Position numbers and translations under genes: made by a program. DNA of 51,159 nucleotides from Branchiostoma floridae. Taxonomy: Eukaryota > Chordata > Leptocardii > Amphioxiformes > Branchiostomatidae. Below, piece by piece: positions 1 to 12,900 of this stretch. The notes beneath the pieces were generated by a model. It searched no databases. It was given only the letters and a program-made list of their open reading frames with translations, and was not told the origin of the DNA. Within the stretch, counting starts at the first letter, position 1, and the number at the start of each line of letters is the position of its first letter. The stretch lies in the NCBI RefSeq assembly GCF_000003815.2, contig NC_049979.1:25025014-25076172 (forward strand), in the 5' to 3' direction.

Positions 1-292
1 AATCAAGTCCAATGATGCTCATCCATACATAACTTCTAAGTGCTACAAGTAAGAAATTTCCCTCATTAACAACTGATTATAGCATTTTCTCATTAATTAT
101 GCAAATTAGGTCTTCATTTGCATAATGTTTATCTATAGTGTTGTAATTCAATTTAAAAGCATAAATCAAGCTATCTACATACAAAAAACATGCTGGTCCA
201 TCAACCCCTTGTCTGACACTATACAAACTGTGTACAATGTATTTACAATTACACTTTATGGTTCTGCAGTACCAAACAACCTGCTAGGGGGG
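1..292. other. AT-rich intronic/intergenic sequence
   Basis: No gene is seen. Positions 60-125 contain motifs of the type CATTAATTATGCAAAT that recur at about 10,670-10,760 and, inverted, at about 14,620-14,770. This suggests fragments of one dispersed repeat family. The 67-codon open frame here has no recognisable features. Confidence 0.4.
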
Positions 293-616
293 CCCATTAT
301 TAAACTTGACTTTGATTTTCCTGACTAGTGCCCACCTGCCCATCATTAAACTTGACTTTGATTTTCCTGACTTGTACCCACCTACCCAATATTAAACTTG
401 ACTTTGATTTTCCTGACTTGTACCCACCTACCCAATATTAAACTTGACTTTGATTTTCCTGACTAGTGCCCACCTGCCCATCATTAAACTTGACTTTGAT
501 TTTCCTGACTTGTACCCACCTGCCCATTATTAAACTTGACTTTGATTTTCCTGACTAGTACCCACCTACCCATTATTAAACTTGACTTTGATTTTCCTGA
601 CTTGTACCCACCTGCC
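293..616 (+). repeat. 46-bp minisatellite, about 7 copies
   Basis: A tandem repeat with a 46-base unit. Successive units start at 293, 339, 385, 431, 477, 523 and 569. The core is ATTAAACTTGACTTTGATTT followed by TCCTGACTNGTNCCCACCTNCC. Units differ at only a few positions (ACTAGTG or ACTTGTA, CCTGCCC or CCTACCC). It lies in the terminal intron of MEMO1. Confidence 0.93.
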
Positions 617-653
617 AAATATCGGGATTCCTGGCTTCTCAAGTAATGCTATT

Positions 654-654
<1 letters not shown>

Positions 655-685
<31 letters not shown>

Positions 686-755
686 CACACACACACGCGC
701 GCACAGAGAGAGAGAGACACAGACAAACACACACAGACACACACACACAGACAGA
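655..755. repeat. CA/GA dinucleotide microsatellite
   Basis: Mixed (CA)n and (GA)n runs with short CG interruptions, directly 3' of the 46-bp minisatellite and about 60 bases from the MEMO1 exon 8 donor. Confidence 0.95.
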
Positions 756-816
756 TAAACTGAGAACATAACCTTTTTGGCAAAAGTACTCATCAGAAGT
801 AGATGTAAGGTCTTAC

Positions 817-921
817 ATTTAGCAGCACTGCAATGGGGTGGCGTCCACAGATGGTGTTCTCATACTTCCTGAGGTAGGATGTGAACTCAGCAGGGTTCAT
901 GTGCTCAATTATGTCCATGCC
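817..921 (-). CDS. MEMO1: MEMO1 coding exon 8 (last exon in window)
   Basis: 105 bases, exactly 35 codons, between acceptor CGTTTGCCCAG and donor GTAAGACCT. It encodes [20 protein letters not shown] then [16 protein letters not shown]240 in TICGRHP matches human C244. A good donor follows, so this is not the terminal exon. No continuation of the ITELQ...SYAAGAL type is found in 1-816, so the terminal exon lies outside the window. Confidence 0.96.
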
Positions 922-3900
922 CTGGGCAAACGAGAAGGATTTTACATGCATACATCATTACATGTATATGTGCAGTATATGCAATGTTTTCAAATTTACA
1001 TAAATTTACGTTCAAGCTTAGGAGTGGGTGCCGGGTTGGCGGAAACCGTTGCCAAGTCAGTCGGCAGAAACAGCTGCCTGGTCCAGTCGTTGAGGAGGTT
1101 TGGGGGGTTTCAGTATTCAACATGCAGCAGAGCAAGGTATCTCGTGCAGCTGCATGTTGTGATTCATGTGCAAATGTATTTCATGTAACATGTTATTTTC
1201 TTGGTCCCGCCTTCACAGCAGTCTAAAAACTTGGGGGTTGGGCGTCTTGATTGGCCTTGGGTCTTGGGGGGCTTTCACATGCTATTTTCTGATTGTATTT
1301 ATAGGTAACATAGCTGGTTACATAGCTGGTTAACATAGCTACTGTTTATGTTGGGTTGGAGGGCCATAGATGACCTGCTGCTGATGGTATGTACATGTAC
1401 CTTTTCCATTCTGACTGGGAAGGATTTGTGAAACACCACTTAATTGTTGGCAGATTTCAGGTGGTCCAGAATATGTGCACCATACCATAGGCTATGTCAT
1501 GTGGCACAACCGTTATTGTTACTTTCTACACAGGCTACCTTAACCACGGCGTTTGAAAAATCAATATACAGAAATTTTGATGCAGTTTGTTTGTTATAAT
1601 TTTAGTCTGTACCTTAGATATTACGATGGGAGTACTGTTTAATACATGTATTGAGATAACAATAATATCTGCAGTTGATGCAGTTGTACGAGATACATTG
1701 CTCTGCCTTATGTACTCGAAACCGCCCTCCTGACCACACCGGGCAGCTGTTTCCTCCAACCCGGTGGACCCAGCACAATGTACTGGACAGGTACAAAAAT
1801 GTGTTGTTATTTTTTCTATTCAGACCAGTAAAAAAGAACAGATGTGAAAAAAATCAGTGACTGGATTTTGGACTGCTTACAAATGAACAGATTGTATCAG
1901 CAGGCATTCACACATTTTGGGGCTTACCAGTTTAAAAGCGAACCAATGCTAGATAACCCCCAAAGTCAAGTTCTCGCTTGTTTTATAGCCAGCCAGAAAA
2001 GCCATATTCATGTACTGGTACAACTGATTGGGATCGTCATGCCACTTCCTGATGTCACAAAATTCAGTCAGTCAGCGAGTTTTAAATGGTGGGAAGCCCT
2101 GAGCTCTGGCTGTTGAAAAACAAGTCAGATCTTTCCTTGGGGTTTATCTAGCAAACATGTAGTATAAAAGTTTTGCTCTCTTTAATGTACACTATGAGCA
2201 CACTCACGACCACCTGGCCAAGGCGACCGCCCAAAATTGGGACCGAATTCCTGCCCAAAACGACCACGTCATTTTCAAATCTTGAGGTGTCATCGAATTT
2301 CAAAAATAACTAGCGCGATGTTGTGCCAAATTCGGCCAGTCTGCGTTGGATTTTGACTGCCATTACGATGTTATGTTTAAAATAAAGATGGCTGCGGATG
2401 CATGTGCGTGTGCTTGCTAATTGCCATAAGACACAACGGAAACCATTTAAACTATGCATCTGGCATGATGTGAGTCGATACTCTTCTAACTGACCACCTG
2501 ACGAAATCAACCGCTTTTGCCCAGTCCCCCGGATGGTCGTCTTGGGTAGGTTTGACTCTATATGCATGTATAGTAGGATACATAAAAAAAAAATTCTAAA
2601 AACTAACTAGGGTGGAACCCAGGCTAGTATGTACACATGTTTTAAACTTACCATTCTATCTAATGCTTCTATAGACTGGTAGATATCGCCTTGAGATCTG
2701 TCATAGTAAACGTATTTAAAACGTTGACCTGAAATCATCACATTAAAATAAGGTTATGGACACCAAATCATTTTGATGGAATAATGCATCAATATTACTC
2801 CAATCTATGGACCCTACTACCAAACAATTAACAACAACTCATGTTACTGACTAAGCTGTTCACTTTTCTTGCTGCTTGTTCAAAAGAATTCCATACATTC
2901 CATCCATGCCATAGATAAAAATGATCACATTCTACGGTGTAAAAATAGGTAAATATGTCAAAGAATGTTTAGACCTTAGAACCAGTAGTGTAAATGATAT
3001 ATTTAACTTAATATTTTCGTAAATACATATTACATACATAATCGACCTGTGGCCGGGTCATGCTAGTACTCTCATGTCCCAAATAAACATTACCCCCCTG
3101 GAACAGACAAATCTTCAAAATCTAATAAACACATCCCTCTAAATAAACATACCCCCAGAAATTTTACCAATTTGACATGTAAACTGGGTCCTTGCTACTT
3201 CTGTCCAAGGGAAAGAAGGCGATAAGTAGGAGGACCATACCAGTTAATTATGAACAGAATTGTTACTGTATATACCTTGTTCAAATTACAATCTTTTTCT
3301 CTATTTTGTCAAATGGGTATACATGTAGAAGAAACAAATTTACAGTTGCCTAAATATTTTGAAAAATTGGACATATGGGTTCTGAAAATCGCAGTTTAAC
3401 CTCCCGTCACAGATTAACATTCCTTGCCGTTAACAGTTTATTGAAGAGTTGGCTGGTACTGCAGAAAGTCTTACCCCAGTGACAAAAGTCGGAGGATATA
3501 ACAAAGAGGTTTTGTGGGTCGGCCAGGAACTTGCTGAAGAGGCGTCCATACTTGGCCTCCTGGTCCACAGACAGCCCTCCTACCAGCACTGGTACCACTG
3601 TGAACTGGCCCTTCTTACTGTACAGAAAAAGATACATTGTATAATGACTTGACTCCCTACAAATGTACAGTGAATGAATTTACTTACTGAGATTCTTGAT
3701 TGGGAGAGGGGCTGGGGGTGGTGCTATTTTTTGTACATATCGTTATATGAATACCCATTAAAAGCTAATATTGCGCCATACAAAGCAGAGAGACATTAGA
3801 ATTAAAGTTAGTCCATTCATTCCCTCCATCATTCCCTGTGCCCTATACATGTACCTCTCCATGACTTTGGCCACATACGGCAGGTGCATCTCAATGCTGT

Positions 3901-6900
3901 GCTCATCCTCATCTGTGTTGATGTCCATCACTTCAAACTGCCCTGTCTGCAAGAGCTCCTGATTGACTGCAACAAAAACACAGCAAAATGAACGTTATCA
4001 CTAGAGGGTTGTTGCCAGCCTGAAAAAATTTTCCGTCCCCTCGATTTTGAATCCTATCGAGTGCCCAAGGTGCGAGACGTCGCTATATTTCTAGGGTGGT
4101 TCGGGTGCATGCACCCCCAGAAAATTGTGAAATAGAGACCCTCTGGAACAATATTTCCTGCATTTTGAGGTGTACATTATGCTGGTAGACTAAGCTGTTC
4201 GATGGCATCTGTTTTGGTGAAAAATTACGCAAGGGAGACAGTTTTATTATATCTTTTCATATCGATTTTTGTCCATTACAGAGGACGGAATGGTCAAAAT
4301 TTTTTTCCGTCCCCAGCCGCAAAGGACGGGTGCTGGCTACAACCCTGAATCACTATATTGCCACTAACCAGAAGTCACACTTGCCAACAGACAAACAATG
4401 GCATTGGTCGAAGTACACAAAGGTGTGTTTATACTACGTTGTATTGAAAGCAGCACAAGAAAATGGAACATCATACCATGCAGAATTAATTTGGCAGCAT
4501 GCTACAGGAATGTTGTTTCTGTAAGGCCACAGGAAGCAAATGTGTACCTTAGGCCACACCAATTTAATTTCTTGGTTCACGGATTCGCTCGCTCCTATTT
4601 TTTGGAAAAAATAAAAATAAAAATTACCACTCAGCAAATTTTCATCATTAATGAAACCATTCAGCAACTTTCTGGTGTAGCAAATTGGCCTTTATATTAT
4701 AAGCTCCTTAAAATGTGGGTATTATTATTGCAGTTATATTTTTCATTCATGAATAATGGGACAAACATAAAAACTGACACTACTTTTGTAATTTTGAACG
4801 AACAGGTGCTGTTACTGTACAGTAATAGTGTTTTTGTACTTTTTTCAAGCTGAAAACTTTTTATTCTTTATGTTTTGGATTAGCCCTTACCTTTACCCCA
4901 ACCATTTTACAATTTTTATTCTTATTTTGCCCTATCGCTCCATATTTTTTATGAAAAAATCTGTGAACCAAGAAATTAAATTGGTGTGGCCTTATTCAAA
5001 TCTCAGTATTGGTTTGTAAAGACCATTTTTGCCAGTCTGTGAAACTATTTAACAAATATGCCAGTTCACAGAATCTGAAGAACATCACTACATAACTGTA
5101 CATTTGTGCTTCTGTTATATGGTAGTAGAAATAGACAGACAACAGTTACATACATCCTGCAACTATTGTTGTCCAAGGCATCTTTGGCAACTGTATTTTT
5201 AGGCTATATCTAAAATGTTCAAAAAAGTCGCGCACTGTTTTGCCACGAATCACCTGGGGATAGGGGTGGGTACAGAAAATTCAGGTCCAGGTCCGGTTCA
5301 GGTCCAGATCCAGGTTTGGACCTGAACCTGGGCCTGATTCAGTATGTGATAACTTGTGAATGGGCGATACTCAAAACAATGGTCCATTTCGCAACAAACA
5401 AATCTGTTTTGTGGAGTATTCGACTCCTATTGACGTTTTGAAATGCTACAAGGATAACTGCCTTTGTATGATTGACTGTAAAACTTGGTAGAATTGACTA
5501 TAGAGTATAGACTTTTGACAGTTGACTAGACATAGACTACTGACAGTTGGTTAGAAGCCACGCCCCTAATAACCGAATTCTGTGGCTGAGTTGTCAGGGG
5601 TGATATTGTTAGGCTTTGCCGCGATTGTCAACCCTGAGTGTGAGGGTGAAGACAAGAAGTAACTTACTTGCGGTGTCTATGGTGAGGTCGTACAGAGGCG
5701 TGTGGTACACTTGAGTTGCCGTCACCGCACAGCCACTCAGACGGACATGGTGGGATGGTCCAAGGATGAACACACGCTTGCTACGAGTAAACAGACAAAG
5801 CAAAACAATAGACTCTCTCGTACTTTCTCAACTTACTGTAAACAATATAGAAGTTCAACAGGTGAAAGTGATGCGCGTTCTAAGTGTTATCATCCAGGTC
5901 GATCTGAAATGGAACTCTCAGGTGGACTAAAGCAAACCAGCAGTTGTACTCCCTCAGGAAACTAAATGTCTAAAGCATATCCATACTGATGACCTCCTCA
6001 CGGTGTACATCTCCTACATCCGTCCAATCCTAGAACACGCCGCCCCGGTGTGACACTCCAGACTACCTAATATGTTAAGTGACAGAATTGAGAATGTACA
6101 GCGCCGAGCCCTGCGTGTTGTCCTGGGTGCTGAATATACATTGCACACCGCTGCCTGTACCAACTAAAGGTATTAGTTACTATTACCAAAGACATGTTAA
6201 TGCTAGAAACTGCTAAATTGGGAAAATCACAAGGTTAGATTTAAAAATGTATCCTTTAGAACTGTAAATGTCCATTTAAAGTCCAGACCTGAACCTGAAC
6301 TGCTGGACCTGAATCTGGACCTGAACTACTAAGGGGGAACAACAACAACAACTCATCCTGAGGAGTACAACAACAACTCACCCTGAGAAGTACAACAACA
6401 ACTCACCCTGAGGAGTACAACAACAACTCACCCTGAGGAGTACAACAACTCACCCTGAGAAGTACAACAACAACTCACCCTGAGGAGTACAACAACAACT
6501 CACCCTGAGGAGTACAACAACTCACCCTGAGGAGTACAACAACTCACCCTGAGGAGTACAACAACTCACCCTGAGGAGTACAACAACTCACCCTGAGGAG
6601 TACAACAACTCACCCTGAGGAGTACAACAACTCACCCTGAGGAGTACAACAACAACTCACCCTGAGGAGTACAACAACTCACCCTGAGGAGTACAACAAC
6701 AACTCACCCTGAGGAGTACAACAACTCACCCTGAGAAGTACAACAACAACTCACCCTGAGGAGTACAACAACAACTCACCCTGAGGAGTACAACAACTCA
6801 CCCTGAGAAGTACAACAACAACTCACCCTGAGGAGTACAACAACAACTCACCCTGAGGAGTACAACAACTCACCCTGAGGAGTGCAACAACTCACCCTGA

Positions 6901-9900
6901 GGATCATAACAAGAACTCACTCAATGCAAAAACCTACAAATTTTATGAAAAATTAATGAACGGCAGTATGCAAAAATGTACAAACCTTACGCCACATGCA
7001 TGAATCACTATGTGAAATGCACAATGATACACATTCTTTTAATGCAAACCAGCCAACACATGACAAAGTAATAATTCAACATGGTGGCCTGGATCTTTGG
7101 CGATAGGAAAATATGATGCGCAGACAGGTAGAAAACAAGTACCTCACAGGTTACTGCATACATCTGTATGTAGGAGGTATACGTTCATTCAATGCATCAC
7201 GGGTAGAAACACTTAAAAACATAGTTTTCCCAACACAACTATTGGCTACCACTTTGCATTGAAAAGACTACGTATCTCATTTGTGCTCATCACATATGGT
7301 TTGTGCACAGTGATTTGTGTTTTTTTTAATACCAGTACAAATGATAAACATTGTAATCCCCTCCAAACTTGTACATGCCCAACATGCTGATATACTCACA
7401 TGTTCCTGGGATCCACTTGTCGATAAGCATGTGCCCCACAAGCCCCACAGTAGGCATACCCTGCATGACTGAAAAGGAAAATTATCCTTACATACAATGT
7501 ATGACACTAACTGTACCCTTGAATATCATGGAAATCTCAGACCAAATGAAATGCTGAAAATGAAATTCTATTGATAACAGGTACATAAGGCCACACCAAT
7601 ATTATTTGTTGCTTCTCGGATTTCGCGACACATTTTTTTCCGATTTGGAAAAAAAATCAAATTAAGTCCCAAGAAAAAAAATATAGGTTTTGTTATTGCA
7701 GACCTGTATAAAAACCCATTCCAGGGGCACATACTGCTGATAAACCAATCACAGAGCTTATTTGCAGTCACGTGATCAGAACAGTGGTATCAAATCAAAG
7801 GAAGAGATTTATTGGATAAATCATGCCATGACAAGCTGAAAACTGGACTATTAACCTTGTTTTTTGTGTTATATAAGTTCATGCCAGACTTTTTGCAATT
7901 TTTTTTTCGACCGACAGCCCCAATATATTTCTGAAAAAATCTGAGAAGCAACAAATTAAATTGGTGTGGCCTAAGAAGACTTTTGTTTTATGGCCAATTG
8001 CTTTACCAACTTGTGCAAGTATTGATAACCCATAATAATTCTACTGAACAACAAGTACATGTGTACAACCTCTAAGCCCTCTCAAGGCCAAATATGATGC
8101 AAGTCATCATGCCACAGTTTTTTTTTTTAAGTGAAGCGCTATCACAAACTATACCGGTAAACTCAATTGCAAACCTATAAAATAATCACCTGGCCAATGT
8201 GACCACTTTCTGCTGGTCCCTTAGGCCACACCAATTTAATTCCTTGGTTCACAGATTTTTTCATAAAAAATATGGAGCGAGAGGGCGAAATAAAAAAAAA
8301 ATTAAACTTGTAAAATGGTTGGGGTAAAGGTAAGGACTAATCCAAAACATAAAGAATAAAAAGTTTTCAGCTTGAAAAAAGTACAAAAACACTATTACTG
8401 TACAGTAACAGCACCTGTTCATTGAAAATTACAAAAGTAGTGTCAGTTTTTATGTTTGCTACACCAGAAAGTTGGTGAATGGCTTCATTAATGGTGAAAA
8501 TTTGCTGAGTGGTAATTTTTATTTTTATTTTTTTTTTCCAAAAAATAGGAGCGAGCGAATCCGTGAACCAAGAAATTAAATTGGTGTGGCCTTAGAAACA
8601 AATTAGAAATTCTAAATTTCTGTATGTAGTGACCACCTGTCCACATAGACCAGAGTTTACTGGTCCCTGGATTGGTCTTCTTGGATAGTAGAACTATTTA
8701 TCAGCTAGTACAGCAGCTACAACAATAGGAGCATCCCCACCAGGGACCTGTCCCTCTGTCCCGGTACTAGAGGTGGGTACCAGTAAAGAAAATTCAGGTC
8801 CGGTTCAGGTCCAGAGGGTCAGGTCCAGGTCCAGGTCCGATACTAAAAACAACGGTCCATTTCGCTACAAAGAAATATAATCGACTTCCACTGCCGTTTT
8901 AAAATCCTACAAGGATAACTGCCTCTGTACGATTGACTGTAAAACAAGGTAGAAATGACTATAGACACTACTCTACTTCGCTCTTGGTATTTTTTTTCAA
9001 CCAGTATAAGCCCAAATGTGTGCATGCATGCCTGATCATATAATCTCTTCATTTTCCAATCGGTCCAACATCCAGTTCGCCGATTTTTTTCAGGTCCAGT
9101 CCAATAAGTATGATGTACCGGTACCCACCCCTACCCGGCACAGAAGAAATGTTTGCACCGTCAAACAAAAAATCTCGACTTCATGACATGAAATGAGTGA
9201 AAATATATTCTAGTAAATGAGAAAGGGCCGATTTAACAATGAAATTGAGAGGAATTAAAAATATTGGCTCCAAAACGAGTGGGGCAGGAAATAATTAAAT
9301 CTGAAGACAACCTTGAACCTCAATAGTAGCTTTTCCAAATGCTTGGACTGAAATTCAATCATATATCCAGTGCCATGTGCAGCTGGTATGTTGCAAAAAA
9401 GGATGGCTGCACCAGTTGAACAATGCATATGGCTATAGCAGAATTCTTCGTATACAACCAGTAGGTACTTACATGGCTTACGTTTCGATGTTTCTCAAAC
9501 ACCTTCGTCAGAGCTTCTAACTGGAGTTCTGCTTCTCATCGCTATATGTAGCCGATGTAGGTGGCGCTTTTGCGGTGAGAAAACAATCCCAAATGTGGCT
9601 TAGCTTGTATCCCTCCCGGTCCCGGTTCATCACTGGGGTTGAACCACCTACATCGGCTACATATAGCGGTGGGAAGCAGAACTCCAGTTAGAAGCTCTGA
9701 CGAAGGTGTCTGAGAAACATCGAAACATAAGCCATGTAAGTACCTACTGGTTGTGTACAAAGAATTCTCCTATATCCTATATTCTTCCAACCTAATGAAA
9801 TTATTCTCGGAATACATACGGCGCTATGATGGCCCGCGCAGGAGACAGCGTTGGTTGGGCAGCAGCAAGCCACCCCTCCAGCTGGTCATTCAAGTCTTGA

Positions 9901-12900
9901 ACTGCAGCAAATGGAAGAACTCACATAACTAAACTTAACATTCACTTTGCAGACACAATATAATCATTAACACTAGAGTTTGGCGACCTCATACCTCCAT
10001 GAAATATTTAGAGCTTTTTTAAATTTTATGCAAATAACTTGCACATTTTCATGATTTATGCATGGTGATGTTCATCATTGACTAACATACACGGGTCTAC
10101 CGTCTGCCTAAACACCACAAACGACCACAACCACAAACGACTCTAATAAGCAGTGTATATGGGACAACGACCTTGTGTGACGCATTGGAGACAGTGTTTA
10201 TACATTGAAAACGCAGCAAGTCCTACGTAAAGAATTCACCAGTTATTTCGAGTTAGTCTGGTTTCAAGATTAAAGCAATTCTTGGCCACCATGTTGGATC
10301 GTGCTTGCTTGCACTTGAGGTTGAAAACACTTTAGTATACAAGTTTTATAAGTTGACAGTGATAGAATAGTGCCATGCTATAATCTACGAACCAACAGCT
10401 TCTGTAGTTTTATTGCCCTGTCGTCTATGGAACCGAGGAAGTTATCGAGAACTTCCCCATGAAGCCTCCTCGTAAAGAACGATCCAACATGGCTGCCAAG
10501 AATTGCTTCGATCTTGAAACCAGCAGACTAACTTGAAATAACTTGTGAACACATAGGAGTTTTTTTTTTTTTAAATATATGTAAAATGTATAAACATTGT
10601 CTCCAGTGCGTCACATAATGTTGTTGCCCCATATGCTTATGTGGTGTTTAGGCAGATCGAACATACACCTGTCACAAGTATAAAATTCCCATCATTAATC
10701 ATTAAGCAGTTTTGCAATTTTTGCATTTATTATGCAAATCAGTTCCTCATTAGCATACTTGGTATCTGCTTATGTTCCATCTGTGATATTTTACATGTGT
10801 TACATTTATTGAAGTCCAATTATTGAAAACAATAGAATTATGCAATTTCCACATTATTTATTGCGGGACGTAATAAATCTAAGGGGTAAGTTTGCGGCAT
10901 GTTTGCACGTCCTTGTAAATGCTAGAAGTACAAAATAATGATACAAATGTGCTAGTATGGTGAAGTAAATGTCAATATTGTACCAATTGTCTCATCCAAA
11001 ATATTTCCAATTTTATTCCTCTAAAAATCGCTCTGGGCCCCTTTAAAAATGTAACGGAGGGTCTCCTAACTCATGCGGTACCATAACTTAGAACAAGTTT
11101 TACTTTGTCTTTTAATAATAAAGTTTTATGCAGAAGAGAGCCGTGTTTGCTTTCATCTACTGTGTTGAATAAAATCATGAAGAACCCAAGTTAATGCACA
11201 GAGCTGTCGTCTGGATGAAACGCGGAATTGCATACTTTAACAGATTTTTGCGTCACCAAGAAAATTTGAGCATTAGAAATGGCTATGTTCGAAGCAAGGT
11301 CACTGCGTGGTGTGGCATCTTACATTTAACTTACAAAACAATCACCATGCAAATCTAATTGCTTACACATGAGGCATAAAAAAAACACCAAAAACGTCGG
11401 TCTTCAGGACTTTATCTTGCAATTAACCTGACCTGAAATAATACAGTAATCGCGGAGTCGAACGCCACGGTCATGGTCAATCCGTTGACCGTGGTTCGAA
11501 TGTACCTAAACAGTGCAGGCATCTCTGATTCCGCTATACAGAAGTCAGGTGGGGCTTGCAAAACGGTAAACTTGCTTTTAATCTAGTATGAGGCACGTCG
11601 TTTAAATTTGAGTTTGGAAAATTCCCGGTGGCCGGCTAACGATACACAAGCCGCCATGCGACGGGACATTTTGATGTAGCAAATATGTCTGCAAGAAACC
11701 TTAGACTCCCATGAAGTTCGCAACTTGAAAGAATTTGACAGGCTTTGAAGTCGGCGCGACCGGCCCGATCTGACAATATGTAAATCACTGAATGCATCAT
11801 AACATGAACATCGTTGAAAGTAAATTTCTCCTTTTCTGTCCAAAAACAAACAGGGTAACGTTAAAACACGACTAGCAGACTCCAAAAAAATCTTAAATGT
11901 GGTTCAAAATATATCACGACTTTTCACTGAACCAAGCCATACAAAGCGACAGATCGTCAACGTTGACATGGCTTGGAATGCAACACACGGCGTCAACAGT
12001 CGCTAAGTTACATCGGGTCTCGCATCAGCGGTGATTTACGCACGGTAAAAAAATACGTACCAGAGGGAAGCTGAAGTTAGTTGACACAAAATTCTTCATT
12101 CTTTTTTCTCAAAATCGTTCCAACAAGTCAAAGAGAGACTTGTATTTGTTGTAGTCCTAAGATAGGGTAATCCCCTAAAATCCGGATCCCCAAACACCAC
12201 ACTCTCGTTTATCATTAGTCAAAATGCAACAACTTTCACACACCCAAAATTGGTACAATACGATGTCGAACTTGTAAACTTACGTTCTAAGTTTAATTGT
12301 TGTTGTTGTTGTCCTCGTTTAATGTCTATTATTTCGCTAGACGTGGTCTCTTGGTGCTGAGTAACACATGGTTCGCTTTTGAGTCAATAGTCTCTCTTGG
12401 TATTTAACTCTTGGTTCCTAAGTTTAATATGGAACCCTCCGTTATGAACTGTGTGTACATGAAAAAAATTATGTCTGTTGTACAGTAATACCGTACGTAC
12501 TATTTAAAAAGTAACGTGTAAATAGAGCATTAGGATTAGTATTGTACTGACATAATCCTTGTATAGATAGATCTCTGTGTACGGGAGAACTTTTGTCTTG
12601 TGTGAAAATAAAACTCCCAGTGTTTGATGCCCCAACTGCCTTTGTATATTCATACGATATTAAATGAGCCCAGGAACAAAGTAAATGCTATGTAGCGCCA
12701 AGGAGGTTGAAAGAGGGTTTCAACCTCCTTGGTAGCGCCTACCCTTCCCGAAACAACTATACTCTGCCGGTGAAGTCTTAAACAAAAAAAGGCATAGCAT
12801 TTTTCTTTGGGCATTCCTGTCCCACTAGAACTGTTTTTTTCACCGAGTACTAAAGTATTCGAAAAAGAATAGGGTATTCTATTTGTTCGACATGGCGTTC

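Noticed and set aside
4398-4853. A 151-codon plus-strand open frame.
   Set aside because: Most of it lies inside MITE copy A (from 4552) and has low-complexity AT-rich content. No transposase motif is visible.
11450-11500. A possible tRNA around TTCGAA at 11,495.
   Set aside because: There is only a short perfect hairpin. No acceptor stem, D-arm or anticodon arm can be drawn.
11583-11885. A 100-codon minus-strand open frame in MEMO1 intron 1.
   Set aside because: No recognisable domain, no splice or initiation support, and it sits within an intron. Probably chance.
12061-12094. A possible alternative first exon of MEMO1 (minus strand, [13 protein letters not shown] before GTACGT).
   Set aside because: The phase does not fit exon 2, which needs one base from the previous exon. 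The real first exon at 13,004-13,052 fits in phase and motif.
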